Notes: a model not told the origin generated them from the letters alone. A stretch of DNA of 64,000 nucleotides from Cellulomonas fimi (GCF_028527925.1 NZ_JAPESW010000004.1:62001-126000); one strand, 5' to 3'. Counted from the first letter of the stretch, positions 50,437-59,571 are shown. Translations and numbers: made by a program.

Positions 50437-50452
50437 TGAAGATTCGATAGAG
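50437..50452. promoter_or_regulatory. Copper-regulon-like direct repeat
   Basis: TGAAGATTCGATAGAG has half-sites TGAAG and TAGAG 11 bp apart. It lies 90 bases upstream of the Met/His-rich protein gene. Confidence 0.62.
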
Positions 50453-50541
50453 GAGGGCCGCCCGGGACTACAAGTCCCATGTCGCGCCTGTCCCCCAGGA
50501 CGAAGGTTCACCAGCAACCACCCGTCCCGAGGAGGACCGCG

Positions 50542-51198
50542 ATGTCGCCCACCCTCGTCCGGCTCGGCGTCGCCCTCGCGGCCGTCGCGCCGCTGATCGC
50601 CGCCGGATCCAGCGCCGCACCTGCCGGCTTGGCACCACACCCCGGCGCCGAAGTCGTCCTCGGCGCGGCGGGCGTCCACGCCGGCGAAGACCCCGCTCCC
50701 CACGTCCACGGCGACCCGCTGCCGACCTCGTCGTCCACCCCCTCGACGACTCCCCGCCCCACAGCCACGGCGCCGGACGCACACGCGGAGATGGCCGGCA
50801 TGGATCACGGCGACATGTCCGACATGGACCACGGGGACATGAGCGGTACGGACGACGAGATGGCCGGTATGGACGACATGCCGGGGATGGACCACGGCGA
50901 CGACGTGGCCGGGATGAGCGACGACGACACCGACGGCACCGACGGGCACGACGAGCACGCGGCGGACGACACCACGTCGACGCCCCCGGGCCACGAGCAC
51001 GACGAGTCCGGCGCCGGCGCTGTCGGAGACGACCACGGCGCGAGCGGCCAGGCCCCGGAGCGCCCGCGCGCCCTCGTGCTCGGCGCCTTCGCGGTCGTCA
51101 ACGGCGCCGTCCTGATCGTCGCCGCGGTCCTCCGCCGCCGAGGCAACGCTCGCCCACGACACCGTCCGCACGCGTCCGCTGCCCCGACGACCGCCTGA
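50542..51198 (+). CDS. Secreted Met/His/Asp-rich copper-binding protein
   Basis: The 218-residue protein has a signal peptide, a Pro/Thr linker and a central region (about 75-145) packed with MDHGDM-type repeats (MAGMDHGDMSDMDHGDM, MDDMPGMDHGDD). A membrane segment (VLGAFAVVNGAVLIVAAVL) and basic tail follow near the C-terminus. Dense Met and His without fold is typical of copper-scavenging proteins. ATG 50542 follows GAGGAGG. No named family is claimed. It heads a possible operon with the NapH-like gene 12 bases downstream. Confidence 0.82.
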   Translation: MSPTLVRLGVALAAVAPLIAAGSSAAPAGLAPHPGAEVVLGAAGVHAGEDPAPHVHGDPLPTSSSTPSTTPRPTATAPDAHAEMAGMDHGDMSDMDHGDMSGTDDEMAGMDDMPGMDHGDDVAGMSDDDTDGTDGHDEHAADDTTSTPPGHEHDESGAGAVGDDHGASGQAPERPRALVLGAFAVVNGAVLIVAAVLRRRGNARPRHRPHASAAPTTA

Positions 51199-51210
51199 CC
51201 GGAGAAGACG

Positions 51211-52650
51211 ATGGCCACCCCGACCCTCACTCCCCCGCCGCCGGCGGACCTGCCGGACCTCGACCCCGACGTCGACCCCGGACCTGACCTCACGCCGCCC
51301 CGCCCGGGCCGAAACCTCATGACGATCCCCTGGGTCGCCAGGACGCTGCGGAGCGGTTGGTACCCGAAGATCCTGCAGATTCCCGTGGCGGCCGTCTTCG
51401 GGCTCGTCGCCTACCAGCTCCTCGTCGGGCCCGACTCGGCTCACGACAACGCGGGTACCGCGCTCATGTGGGTGCTGTGGTGGCCGGTCATCCCCATCGT
51501 CTTCGTCCTGCTCGGCCGGTTTTGGTGCGCCGTCTGCCCGTTCGGCGCCATCTCCGACTTCGTGCAGAGTTGGGTGGGCGTCAACCGCCCGGTCCCGAAC
51601 TTCCTCAAGAACTACGGGATCTGGATCATCGACGCGTCGTTCCTCGCGATCACCTGGGCGGACCACGTGTGGGGCGTCGTCGAGTCTCCGTGGGGCTCCG
51701 GGGTGCTCCTGCTGATCCTCACCACCGCGGTGATCGCGTCGGGCGCCCTCTTCCAGCGGCGGACCTTCTGCCGCTACCTGTGCTTCCTCGGCGGCCTGTC
51801 CGGCAACTATGCGCGCGTCGGCATGGTCGAGCTGCGGGCGGACACCGGCATCTGCAAGACCTGCAAGGCCAGGGCCGTCTGCTACAACGGCAACGACAAG
51901 GTCGCCGGCTGCCCGCTGTTCACGTTCCCCCGCACCATGGAGGACTCGGCGAACTGCAACCTGTGCGCTAACTGCATCAAGGCGTGCCCGAACGACGCGA
52001 TCCAGGTCCGCCTGCGTAAGCCCACGAGCGAGCTGTGGTTCATCACGAAGCCGAAGCTCGAGCAGTCCTACCTCGCCATGGCGATCATGGGCATCGTCTT
52101 GATCCAGAACATCACGATGCTCGAGGTCTGGAACGACTTCCTCGCGTGGATCGAGAGCACGACCGGCATCACCAGCTACGCCGTCATCTTCACCGCCGCG
52201 TTCGCGGTCGCCGTCACCGTGCCCGTAGCTCTCCTTGCCCTCGCCTCACGCGTCGCGGCCGGCGCGAACCTCGAGGACACGAAGATGAACTTCGCGAGGT
52301 TCGGCTACGCGCTCATCCCGCTTGACGTCGCCGGGCACCTCGCGCACAACCTGTTCCACCTGCTTGCCGAGGGAAAGTCCGTCTTCTACACGGTGGCCGC
52401 GCTGTTCGGCCGGCAGAGCGCGGGAGCGGACGCCGCGCTCGTGAGCACCAGCACCATCCAGGTCCTGCAGTTCGTCCTACTCGCGCTCGGCCTAGCCGGC
52501 TCGATCTATACCGCCCGCCGGATCGCGCACCGCCGCTACCGGACGGTGGCGCGGCGACGGGCCACGCTCGCGCCGTACCTCGTGATCATCGTGCTGCTCG
52601 GCGCGATCAACGTCTGGATGTTCCTGCTGCCCATGGCTCACCGCATGTGA
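51211..52650 (+). CDS. NapH/CcoG-like membrane protein with 4Fe-4S centres
   Basis: The 479-residue protein has about eight membrane segments. It shows WCAVCPFGAIS and FCRYLCFLGG (Cys-Pro-containing motifs of the NapH/NosR/RdxA group), then ICKTCKARAVCYN...GCPLF and NCNLCANCIKACPN, giving at least two 4Fe-4S sites. Related proteins move electrons across or along the membrane to reductases or in metal-handling systems. It sits between the Met/His-rich protein and the ferredoxin reductase, all in one direction, so NADPH to ferredoxin to membrane electron flow is a reasonable inference. Confidence 0.85.
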   Translation: MATPTLTPPPPADLPDLDPDVDPGPDLTPPRPGRNLMTIPWVARTLRSGWYPKILQIPVAAVFGLVAYQLLVGPDSAHDNAGTALMWVLWWPVIPIVFVLLGRFWCAVCPFGAISDFVQSWVGVNRPVPNFLKNYGIWIIDASFLAITWADHVWGVVESPWGSGVLLLILTTAVIASGALFQRRTFCRYLCFLGGLSGNYARVGMVELRADTGICKTCKARAVCYNGNDKVAGCPLFTFPRTMEDSANCNLCANCIKACPNDAIQVRLRKPTSELWFITKPKLEQSYLAMAIMGIVLIQNITMLEVWNDFLAWIESTTGITSYAVIFTAAFAVAVTVPVALLALASRVAAGANLEDTKMNFARFGYALIPLDVAGHLAHNLFHLLAEGKSVFYTVAALFGRQSAGADAALVSTSTIQVLQFVLLALGLAGSIYTARRIAHRRYRTVARRRATLAPYLVIIVLLGAINVWMFLLPMAHRM

Positions 52651-52698
52651 CGCGACGCGGTTCCTCGCCCTTCACGCCAGCACCCGATCGGAGAAGCC

Positions 52699-54111
52699 AT
52701 GTCGCACACCACCACGCCCGCGCGCACCCACGGCCGCGCGCTGCGCGTCGCCGTCGTCGGCGCCGGACCGGCCGGCATCTACGCCGCCGACATCCTGTCG
52801 AAGACGGACCTCGACGTCAGCATCGACCTGTTCGAGCGCCTCCCTGCGCCGTTCGGGCTCGTGCGCTACGGCGTCGCGCCGGACCACCCGCGCATCAAGC
52901 AGATCATCGTCGCGCTGCACAAGGTGCTCGAGCGCGGCGACATCCGCCTGCTCGCGAACGTCGACTACGGCACCGACCTCAAGCTCGACGACCTGCGCCA
53001 GTTCTACGACGCGGTGATCTTCTCCACGGGCTCGATCCGCGACGCGGCCCTGCCGATCCCGGGCATCGACCTCGACGGCTCCTACGGTGCCGCGGACTTC
53101 GTGTCCTGGTACGACGGCCACCCCGACGTCCCGCGCACCTGGCCGCTCGAGGCCCAGCACGTCGCGGTGCTCGGCGCGGGCAACGTCGCGCTGGACGTCG
53201 CGCGCATCCTCGCCAAGCACGCCGACGACCTGCTCCCGACCGAGGTCCCGGCCAACGTCTACGACCTCCTCAAGGCGTCGCCCGTCACCGACGTGCACGT
53301 CTTCGCGCGTCGCGGCCCCGCGCAGGTGAAGTTCTCGCCGCTCGAGCTGCGCGAGCTCGGGCACGTCCCGGACGTCGACGTCATCGTGTACCCCGAGGAC
53401 TTCGAGTTCGACGAGGGCTCGATGGCCGCGATCCACTCCTCGAACCAGACCAAGCAGGTCGTCAAGACGCTCACGGACTGGACGCTCAAGGAGCCCGAGG
53501 AGCTCACGGCCAGCCGCCGCATCCACCTGCACTTCCTGCACAAGCCGGTCGAGGTGCTGGGCGAGGACGGCAAGGTCGTCGGGCTGCGCACCGAGCGCAC
53601 CGCGCTCAACGGTGACGGCAACGTCACCGGCACCGGCCAGACGCACGACTGGCCCGTCGAGGCCGTGTACCGGGCGGTCGGCTACTTCGGCTCGCCGCTC
53701 GTCGACATCCCGTTCGACGACGTCGCGGGCGTCATCCCGAACCGCGAGGGTCGCGTCGTGGACGTCGACGGCGAGCACATCCCGGGCGTGTACGCGACGG
53801 GCTGGATCAAGCGCGGCCCGGTCGGCCTCATCGGCCACACCAAGTCGGACGCGTCGGAAACGATCGCACGGCTGCTCGAGGATGCCCCTGGGCTCGAGCA
53901 GGCCGCGTCGCCTGAGCCGGAGGCCGTGACGGAGTGGCTCGTCGAGCGAGGTGTCGAGCACGTGGAGTGGTCCGGTTGGCTGCTGCTCGACGCGTACGAG
54001 CGAGCACTGGGAGCACCGCAGGGCCGTGAGCGCGTGAAGGTCGTCCCGCGAGACGAGCTGCTCGCAGCAGCCCGCGGAGCAGCCCCGCGACGGGGAGCCG
54101 ACGCCAGGTGA
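52699..54111 (+). CDS. fprA: FprA-type ferredoxin-NADP+ reductase
   Basis: The 470-residue flavoprotein is of the adrenodoxin-reductase type. It has FAD-binding VAVVGAGPAGIYAAD, LFERLPAPFGLVRYGVAPDHP, then the NADP-binding VAVLGAGNVALDVARIL, FARRGPAQVKFSPLELREL and the second FAD contact GVYATGWIKRGPVGLIGH. ATG 52699 follows GGAG. It lies 48 bases after the Fe-S membrane protein gene and probably reduces it directly or through a ferredoxin. Codon use here is very high in GC3, more like a chromosomal housekeeping gene than its neighbours. Confidence 0.93.
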   Translation: MSHTTTPARTHGRALRVAVVGAGPAGIYAADILSKTDLDVSIDLFERLPAPFGLVRYGVAPDHPRIKQIIVALHKVLERGDIRLLANVDYGTDLKLDDLRQFYDAVIFSTGSIRDAALPIPGIDLDGSYGAADFVSWYDGHPDVPRTWPLEAQHVAVLGAGNVALDVARILAKHADDLLPTEVPANVYDLLKASPVTDVHVFARRGPAQVKFSPLELRELGHVPDVDVIVYPEDFEFDEGSMAAIHSSNQTKQVVKTLTDWTLKEPEELTASRRIHLHFLHKPVEVLGEDGKVVGLRTERTALNGDGNVTGTGQTHDWPVEAVYRAVGYFGSPLVDIPFDDVAGVIPNREGRVVDVDGEHIPGVYATGWIKRGPVGLIGHTKSDASETIARLLEDAPGLEQAASPEPEAVTEWLVERGVEHVEWSGWLLLDAYERALGAPQGRERVKVVPRDELLAAARGAAPRRGADAR

Positions 54112-54362
54112 AGCGACCGGCGGGCGTCGCCGTAGCACCCCGAATCCCTCCTGGGACGTTGCGGAGGCACTCCCCTTCCGAGACTGACCACGCCGGACCG
54201 GCGCCGGCACGCGACCTGCGTCGCGTCTGGCTGCGCGTGGTGCACACCAGCACGTGACGACGCATCGGTCCACAAGTGCCCATCCCGTAACTGCGGCCGA
54301 GTAGCCGCTGGCCCGACCGTCGTCGTGGGCGTGGACCGACCACGCCCGTGGAGGTGGTCGGG

Positions 54363-54788
54363 ATGACGTCGTCATGGCGCGAGCCGGCTCAGCGGCTCAT
54401 CGAGAGTCGTGACCTGAGCTGGGACGGCCTCTGGGCTCTGCTCGACATCGCGGGGCACGCCGCCATCCGACTGAGCCTCAGCGCGCCACTCGGTTCAAGC
54501 GTTGACCTGACATTCGCTGCGCTCGACCTCGGCGAGGCTCGCGAAGAGCTCGAGTGGGCACGGCCCTCCCTGAGGAGCGACTCGTCACACCACCCGCTCC
54601 CCGCGCTGTTCCCCGACGACGACACAGCAGACGCGCGCCGCGTACTCGAAGAGGTCGTCGACGAGGCAGCTCGGCGGCTCCTCGCCGCCGGCGGGGACAA
54701 CTGCGAGCAGGACGAGCTCAGCACGCTCGGCCGAGCATTCCGACGCATCGTCAGCGCGCAGGACGAGTTCAGGCGATGCCGGGCATGA
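54363..54788 (+). CDS. Unknown helical protein
   Basis: The 141-residue protein is mostly helical, with charged and Leu-rich stretches (LESRDLSWDGLWALLDIAGH, EVVDEAARRLLAAGGDN). It has no motif I recognise. ATG 54363 has GGAGG eight bases upstream; the GTG at 54348 overlaps that motif. Its stop overlaps the start of the next gene (ATGA), so both make one unit. Confidence 0.68.
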   Translation: MTSSWREPAQRLIESRDLSWDGLWALLDIAGHAAIRLSLSAPLGSSVDLTFAALDLGEAREELEWARPSLRSDSSHHPLPALFPDDDTADARRVLEEVVDEAARRLLAAGGDNCEQDELSTLGRAFRRIVSAQDEFRRCRA

Positions 54789-56176
54789 ACGCCGCGACCT
54801 ACGGCGCGCTCATGGACGCTGCCGCTGCGCATCTCGCCGAGGGTCGGCGCCAGGTCGAGGGCCACCGGTTCGACGGCAAGGAAGACGCGAGTCTGACTGT
54901 CGCCGCCTACCTCGATCTTCTCGACGCCGCACGGCGCCACGCCTGGGCGCTGATCTCCCCTGCCCGCGTCGCCGGCGTCAGGGCGTCAGCTCATCCTCAC
55001 CCCGTCGAAGCCGCGGCCCTCACCATGGTCGACGCACTGCCGCCGGCACCCGGCGACGCTCCGATCACCGACGGGGGTCCTAGACGACAGCACGCCTGGG
55101 CTGTCGCACGCACGCACATCCGCGCGGCCTCCGACCTGATCGCCTCGCACGTGACGATCGATGGCAGCGGATGGACTCCCGATGCCGCCCTCGTCTGGGA
55201 CGACGTCGCCCGCCAAGGCGCACTCGGTCGTCTCGGTGGTATGACCGCGACACTGCTCGCGACCCAGGACGCCCTGGCCCTCCGAGCCGGGCAGGCTGGG
55301 CTGCGATGGAGCCAGATCGGTCGTTGGCTGCCGCCGGCCGACCGGGCGCATCGAGCAGCCTTGGACGTCGTGCGCACCGCGGAGGTGACGGGAGCGACGA
55401 CGACAGAGCTCGACGGCCTCTCGCCTGCGAGCACGACCATCCGAGCCGCCACAGCCGTCGACGAGCTCGCCGAGCGCGTCGCTCGGATCCGCCGCGCCGC
55501 CTGGGACCTGCGCCAGCACCCGGACTACTCGACCGCCACCCTCGTCGACATCGCCCAGGTCGGGCTCCACCTGTCGGTGCACACCGCCGCGTTCCACGGG
55601 CTCGACCTGCACGCGCACGCCCTGCCGGCCGGCGACCTCCAGGTCGGCCGTGCGCGGGCTTGGCTAGAGCTGCTCACCGACCTGAGGACGTACGCCGACA
55701 CGGCGCCGCGGTCGCAAGACGTCCACAGTGACTTGGTGGCCGTTCGTCGTCTGCTCACCGCCCTCGTGCCGCGCGGCAGGGTGAACGGCGACCGCGGACT
55801 GTCGGCCCGGCCCGCCGAACGGGCTCTCGGCGGGACCCTCCACGCGGGCTGCGCCGCACTGGCCGAGAGCGCCTCGTGGTGCTCCGCCTCCTTCAATCGG
55901 CTCGCGCAAGCAGGACATCTCTGGGTCGACGTCAGAAGCCTCTCGGGAGAGGCACTCAGCGAGGATGCATCCCTCGCGGAAGCCAAGCTCGTCGGAGGTA
56001 CCACCCTCGCCCGCGCCCCGCGAGACCACGTCGACGGCACGCTCTCTCGCTTCAGCGCCGCTGTCGCGACGGCGGTTCAGCCCTCATTCCGACGGGCGCC
56101 GGCCTCGAGCCTCGCGTCATCAAGTCGCGACAGCTGGGGCGAGCACGCGCAACCGATGGCGATCGCGCTGCCCTAG
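54785..56176 (+). CDS. Unknown large helical protein
   Basis: The 463-residue protein starts at ATG 54785 (overlapping the previous stop) or 54776. It is Ala/Arg-rich and helical throughout, with a hydrophobic core around GGMTATLLATQDALALR and long helices after. No enzyme motif or membrane segment is clear. Such gene pairs without known families are common at the ends of actinobacterial elements; they may act in maintenance or transfer, which is a guess. Confidence 0.65.
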   Translation: MNAATYGALMDAAAAHLAEGRRQVEGHRFDGKEDASLTVAAYLDLLDAARRHAWALISPARVAGVRASAHPHPVEAAALTMVDALPPAPGDAPITDGGPRRQHAWAVARTHIRAASDLIASHVTIDGSGWTPDAALVWDDVARQGALGRLGGMTATLLATQDALALRAGQAGLRWSQIGRWLPPADRAHRAALDVVRTAEVTGATTTELDGLSPASTTIRAATAVDELAERVARIRRAAWDLRQHPDYSTATLVDIAQVGLHLSVHTAAFHGLDLHAHALPAGDLQVGRARAWLELLTDLRTYADTAPRSQDVHSDLVAVRRLLTALVPRGRVNGDRGLSARPAERALGGTLHAGCAALAESASWCSASFNRLAQAGHLWVDVRSLSGEALSEDASLAEAKLVGGTTLARAPRDHVDGTLSRFSAAVATAVQPSFRRAPASSLASSSRDSWGEHAQPMAIALP

Positions 56177-56218
56177 CTTGCCGAGGCGGCATGCTGCTGA
56201 GCCCCGGCGGGCGGGCAA

Positions 56219-56512
56219 CTACGACGGTCCGCTTGCAACCGGCGGCGTGACGAACCAGCTCACGCTGCGAGCCACATCCGCCGCCCTCAGCCATTCGTAT
56301 CGCTCGGAGCGCGGGCCGGGCGTCAACTCCAGCCACGCGACCATCACGTGCGTCTTCGTCCACCGCACCGCCCTCGCCGCACGCCACTCGTCGCTGCCGT
56401 CGGACCAGACCACGTGAGCGACGACCGGGATGTCTCCTTGTGGCCTTGAAGGCACATCCCGCGGAACCTCGCGGTTCACGACCGTCCGCGGGTCTCGACC
56501 AACGCTCACCAA
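56219..56512 (-). CDS. Unknown small protein
   Basis: The 97-residue frame has natural composition in its C-terminal two thirds (VVAHVVWSDGSDEWRAARAV, THVMVAWLELTPG, YEWLRAADVARSVSWF), a Trp-rich beta pattern suggesting a small barrel. It lies on the opposite strand from its neighbours. The start and the gene itself are less certain because the frame is short and the N-terminus is not distinctive. Confidence 0.5.
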   Translation of the reverse strand: MVSVGRDPRTVVNREVPRDVPSRPQGDIPVVAHVVWSDGSDEWRAARAVRWTKTHVMVAWLELTPGPRSERYEWLRAADVARSVSWFVTPPVASGPS

Positions 56513-56672
56513 CGCAGCATATCGAACACACGTTCTATCCCACGCGCGCTAGTGGTACCGCCCGACCGCTCAGACGCGGAACGGCTGCGCGTGGCCAAAC
56601 GCTGGCGATCGGCGTGGTCGCTTTCCGCCTGGTATCGCTCGGGGCGTCGGAGGGGCATGCGAGCATCCCCCT

Positions 56673-57263
56673 GTGGACGCCCCGATCGAACCCGAGCCGC
56701 CGAACGCCGCTGTGCTGGACCGACTGCACCGGTGGGCCGACCTTCCGCTCGCCGCCGATCATCTGAGTGGCTTCGCTGGCCCGTGGAAGTTCACGATTCG
56801 CCGATGGCTGCGGAAGCAGTCCGTACTTGACTTCCCGGCGCCCGCCACCGTGACGCAGCCCGACGAGGCGCTCATTTGGGAACGACGCGGTCGCGCCATC
56901 GCCGCCCAGCACTCGACTCGTGGCCAGTTCGCGATGTGGCTCCTCAGCGGCTCGGTCGGCGCATTGCTGGGACTGCTGATAGGAGGGTGGGCATCCGCAA
57001 CGCGCTCGTCGAGTGCGTGGCCGACCGTCGTCGGTGCTGCGATCGCCTGGGCCATCGGAGTCGCGCTCGTGATCGGGATCCTGGTGCTCGTCGCAGGACC
57101 GACACTCGCCTCGCTGCATGTGCACGCGCCGACGTGGGAGGCTCGGGCGGAGGCATACGCCCGGCGTCGGGAGGAGCTCCTCAAGCCGGACCCCGACGAG
57201 ACAGCGGACGCGTCGCACCAGGGCTTGGCCGCCTCGCTCGCCAAGATGTTCCGATCAACGTGA
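56673..57263 (+). CDS. Unknown two-TM membrane protein
   Basis: The 196-residue protein begins at a GTG and has a soluble N-terminal half (about 1-85), two hydrophobic segments (about 87-108 and 118-142) and a charged C-terminal helix (RAEAYARRREELLKPDPDE). I do not recognise a family, and no ribosome binding site is strong. Confidence 0.6.
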   Translation: MDAPIEPEPPNAAVLDRLHRWADLPLAADHLSGFAGPWKFTIRRWLRKQSVLDFPAPATVTQPDEALIWERRGRAIAAQHSTRGQFAMWLLSGSVGALLGLLIGGWASATRSSSAWPTVVGAAIAWAIGVALVIGILVLVAGPTLASLHVHAPTWEARAEAYARRREELLKPDPDETADASHQGLAASLAKMFRST

Positions 57264-57417
57264 GACGACGTCGTTGCATGTGGTCCTCCGCACGGAACGC
57301 CGCCGCGTGACCGAGCGCATCCGCATCTCATCAAGTCCAGGCGCTCGCCGTGCGCGCCTCTGGCACGGCGTCTAGGTCTCCGATCTCGTACCCGTCACGA
57401 GTACCTCGTCGCTCGCG

Positions 57418-58419
57418 TCACTCTCGAGGCAGTTCAGCCATCGCCTCTGCCAGACCGGGGTAGGACGAATCTTCGGCGAGAACCTTCTCGAGGTCCTTGC
57501 GAGCCATCGCCCGCTTGTTCTCCGCCAGGTAGGTGTAGGCCCGCTCGACGAGGGCCCGGTGCCGCAACTGGGCAGGCCTCGAACGAAGCCGGAGCGCCTC
57601 CTTCAGCGCTTCCCGCGCCGCACCCGGGTTGCCCGTTGAACGCAGCGCCACTGCTCGCTGGACGAGCAGGTACATTGACGCCTCGTCCTCGTTCGCAACC
57701 CCGTCGGTCAGTGCGATCACATCTGCCCAGCGCGCCTGCTCGGCGTAGAGCTCGGCCAACGACACAGCGGCAACCGTGGAGGGCGTCACCTCTTCGACGA
57801 TGTCGGATGCGCCGCGTACATCGCCGGCAGACTGCAGCGCCTCAGCGAGCGTCAGGCCGATGGTGTCCCGTGTCAGAGGGAGCTCAACGCTGATCTCCGG
57901 TGTGATCTCCAGGGCGAGCGCCGCCTGAGGGAGATACCGGGACAGGAACGGGTCTGTCGCGGGCTCGTACCCCTCGCGCCAGAGCCAGCCGAGGAGCTCT
58001 TGAACACGGGCGACATCGTTGCTCGGCAACGCACCCAGGAGGGCCTCAAGCAGAGCAGCAGTCCGCTGCGCCTCGGAATGGCCAGCGGCCACTCTCTGCA
58101 CAGCGCCGGGATCGCGCTGGAGCACCGCCGCAGCGTGCAGGGCCTTCTCCCACCTCGGCGCCAGCATCCCAGGCTTCGGTGCCGACACCGGGGCGACCGC
58201 ACGGGGTGGAGCACCAGTGCGGGCTCGGCTCGCGCCGCCCGCAGAGGTCGTATACGAGACCCCGGATCCCGGGATGCCGACTGTGCCCGTCACCCGGCCC
58301 GACGAATGCGCTCGAACGCGCGCGCCGTTGACCCCGACCGATGTGGAGACGCCTCGTGGCGTGACAGTCATCCGTACGCCGGGCATCACCTTGAACGACT
58401 TGCGGACGCGAAAGCCCAT
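57418..58419 (-). CDS. DUF4236-domain protein with helical TPR-like C-terminus
   Basis: The 333-residue protein starts with the DUF4236 pattern (MGFRVRKSFKVMPGVRMTVT, then GVSTSVGVNGARVRAHSSGR and GIPGSGVSYTT), followed by a linker and a long TPR-like helical region (about 90-333) with repeat-like helices (AVSLAELYAEQARWADVIAL, ALRSTGNPGAAREALKEA). ATG 58419 follows AAGGAGG. DUF4236 proteins are frequent in mobile elements; function is unknown. It is the last element gene before the tRNA fragment. Confidence 0.83.
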   Translation of the reverse strand: MGFRVRKSFKVMPGVRMTVTPRGVSTSVGVNGARVRAHSSGRVTGTVGIPGSGVSYTTSAGGASRARTGAPPRAVAPVSAPKPGMLAPRWEKALHAAAVLQRDPGAVQRVAAGHSEAQRTAALLEALLGALPSNDVARVQELLGWLWREGYEPATDPFLSRYLPQAALALEITPEISVELPLTRDTIGLTLAEALQSAGDVRGASDIVEEVTPSTVAAVSLAELYAEQARWADVIALTDGVANEDEASMYLLVQRAVALRSTGNPGAAREALKEALRLRSRPAQLRHRALVERAYTYLAENKRAMARKDLEKVLAEDSSYPGLAEAMAELPRE

Positions 58420-58729
58420 GCTCGCCCTCCTTTGGTCGGAAGTTACTCCGACGGCGCGCGACCGTGAGCCGTTCGGAACCGGGCGGCCGGGTGAAGACCG
58501 AAGCACTCGGTTGCCTGCGGGTGCATGCTGGTTCAGGGCTCGCGGGCGGGCCCGGGCCCCCCACTCGACGCCCGCGTTTTCCCCACGGATTCACTGAATG
58601 ACAGCGGTCGTAGGTGCTGATCGCTGCACGGCCTCGATGAGGCACCGGCCTCATCAGTTCGCAGACCACGCGCTGTTTCGCTGACTGGTGCAAGACGACA
58701 GCAGATCCAACCGGCGACGCCTGGATGCT

Positions 58730-58766
58730 TCAAGGGGTCGCAGGTTCAAATCCTGTCAGCCCGACA
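58730..58766 (+). other. tRNA-Pro 3'-end copy: right attachment site of the ICE
   Basis: TCAAGGGGTCGCAGGTTCAA followed by ATCCTGTCAGCCCGACA is the 3' part of a tRNA: the end of the anticodon stem, the T-arm with the GGTTCAAATCC loop, and the acceptor strand of an actinobacterial tRNA-Pro. The bases to the left do not continue a tRNA (no anticodon loop or D-arm), so this is a fragment of the kind left at the distal end by integration into the tRNA 3' end. The intact tRNA should lie at the other end, outside the window. Confidence 0.82.
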
Positions 58767-58769
58767 GAT

Positions 58770-58802
58770 CAGGCCTGGTGAGACGGTGTCTCACCAGGCC
58801 TG
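58770..58802 (+). terminator. Strong hairpin just after the tRNA fragment
   Basis: CAGGCCTGGTGAGAC (58770-58784) pairs perfectly with the 15 bases 58788-58802 around a 3-base loop. Its position, four bases after the tRNA-Pro 3' end, fits the original tRNA terminator kept beside the chromosomal side of the attachment site. Confidence 0.8.
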
Positions 58803-58803
58803 A

Positions 58804-59571
58804 CTCTTGACGGGCGAGGCCTAGGCCACGTCTTCCCCGCGTTTCGACGACGCCGTCCGCTTCTCGGGTGCGAGCAGTCACGCGCTGCCTGCGGCGTCGC
58901 GGTCAGGGAGGTCGCAGGTTCAAGTCGCACGTGCCCGGCGCGTCGCACCTGTGCGGGGTCCGCGTCGCTGTTGGCCTCGACGCCGTCGCAGGCGCTCTGC
59001 CCGCGGGCCCGACCAGAGCGAGCAGCAGACGCCCCGCGGGTGATCTCCGGGGCCCGCGCTGGCACAGTTTGCGAGGTCGAGGGGTGATGCGGACCTGCGG
59101 CACCCACACAACTACACGCCGGGGCGGTCGGTAGGCGTCAGAGTCTCCAGCGTCGCGGACGAGAGTTGGGCAACGCGAATGCCCAGCGCCTCGAGCGTGG
59201 TATCGCGGGCGGTCTGGTTGCGCGGGCGGATCCCGCGGCGGCGCGATGGCGCTCTACTGCTGCTCGCCGCATGCGCTCCATCGGGCCCCTATTGAGGCAG
59301 CGCCTCCGCGGCCGCGACCCCGGCCCGCTGTCCGTTCGGTAGCGGAGGTGGCACCCGCGGCTCGGGGCGAGGTCATCTGAGCCTGCAGCAATCCCCACCG
59401 CTCAGCGGCCGTCGCCAGAAGCTCGACATTGTCGTTGTGCAACGCGCGCATCTCTCCCCTGGCCTACGGCATCTGCTCACAGCCGACCAGTCCTCGCTGC
59501 GGATCGTCCACTCCGAGTGTTCACGCGCTCGAGGTGGTTTCGCTCTGCGCGCTCTCGATACCCATCCTTCG
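58804..59571. other. Non-coding stretch right of the attachment site, with a second T-arm-like match
   Basis: No convincing gene is seen. GTCGCAGGTTCAA recurs at 58911-58923, in a setting (TCAGGGAG before it, GTCGCAC after it) that resembles the tRNA fragment at 58730-58766 but is degenerate. It may be an old attachment remnant. The rest has Arg/Pro-rich frames on both strands and no motif. Confidence 0.45.

Noticed and set aside
52672..54375. 567-residue open frame on the minus strand, opposite fprA
   Set aside because: fprA on the plus strand has all its motifs; the minus frame is Val/Asp/Arg-rich with no motif.
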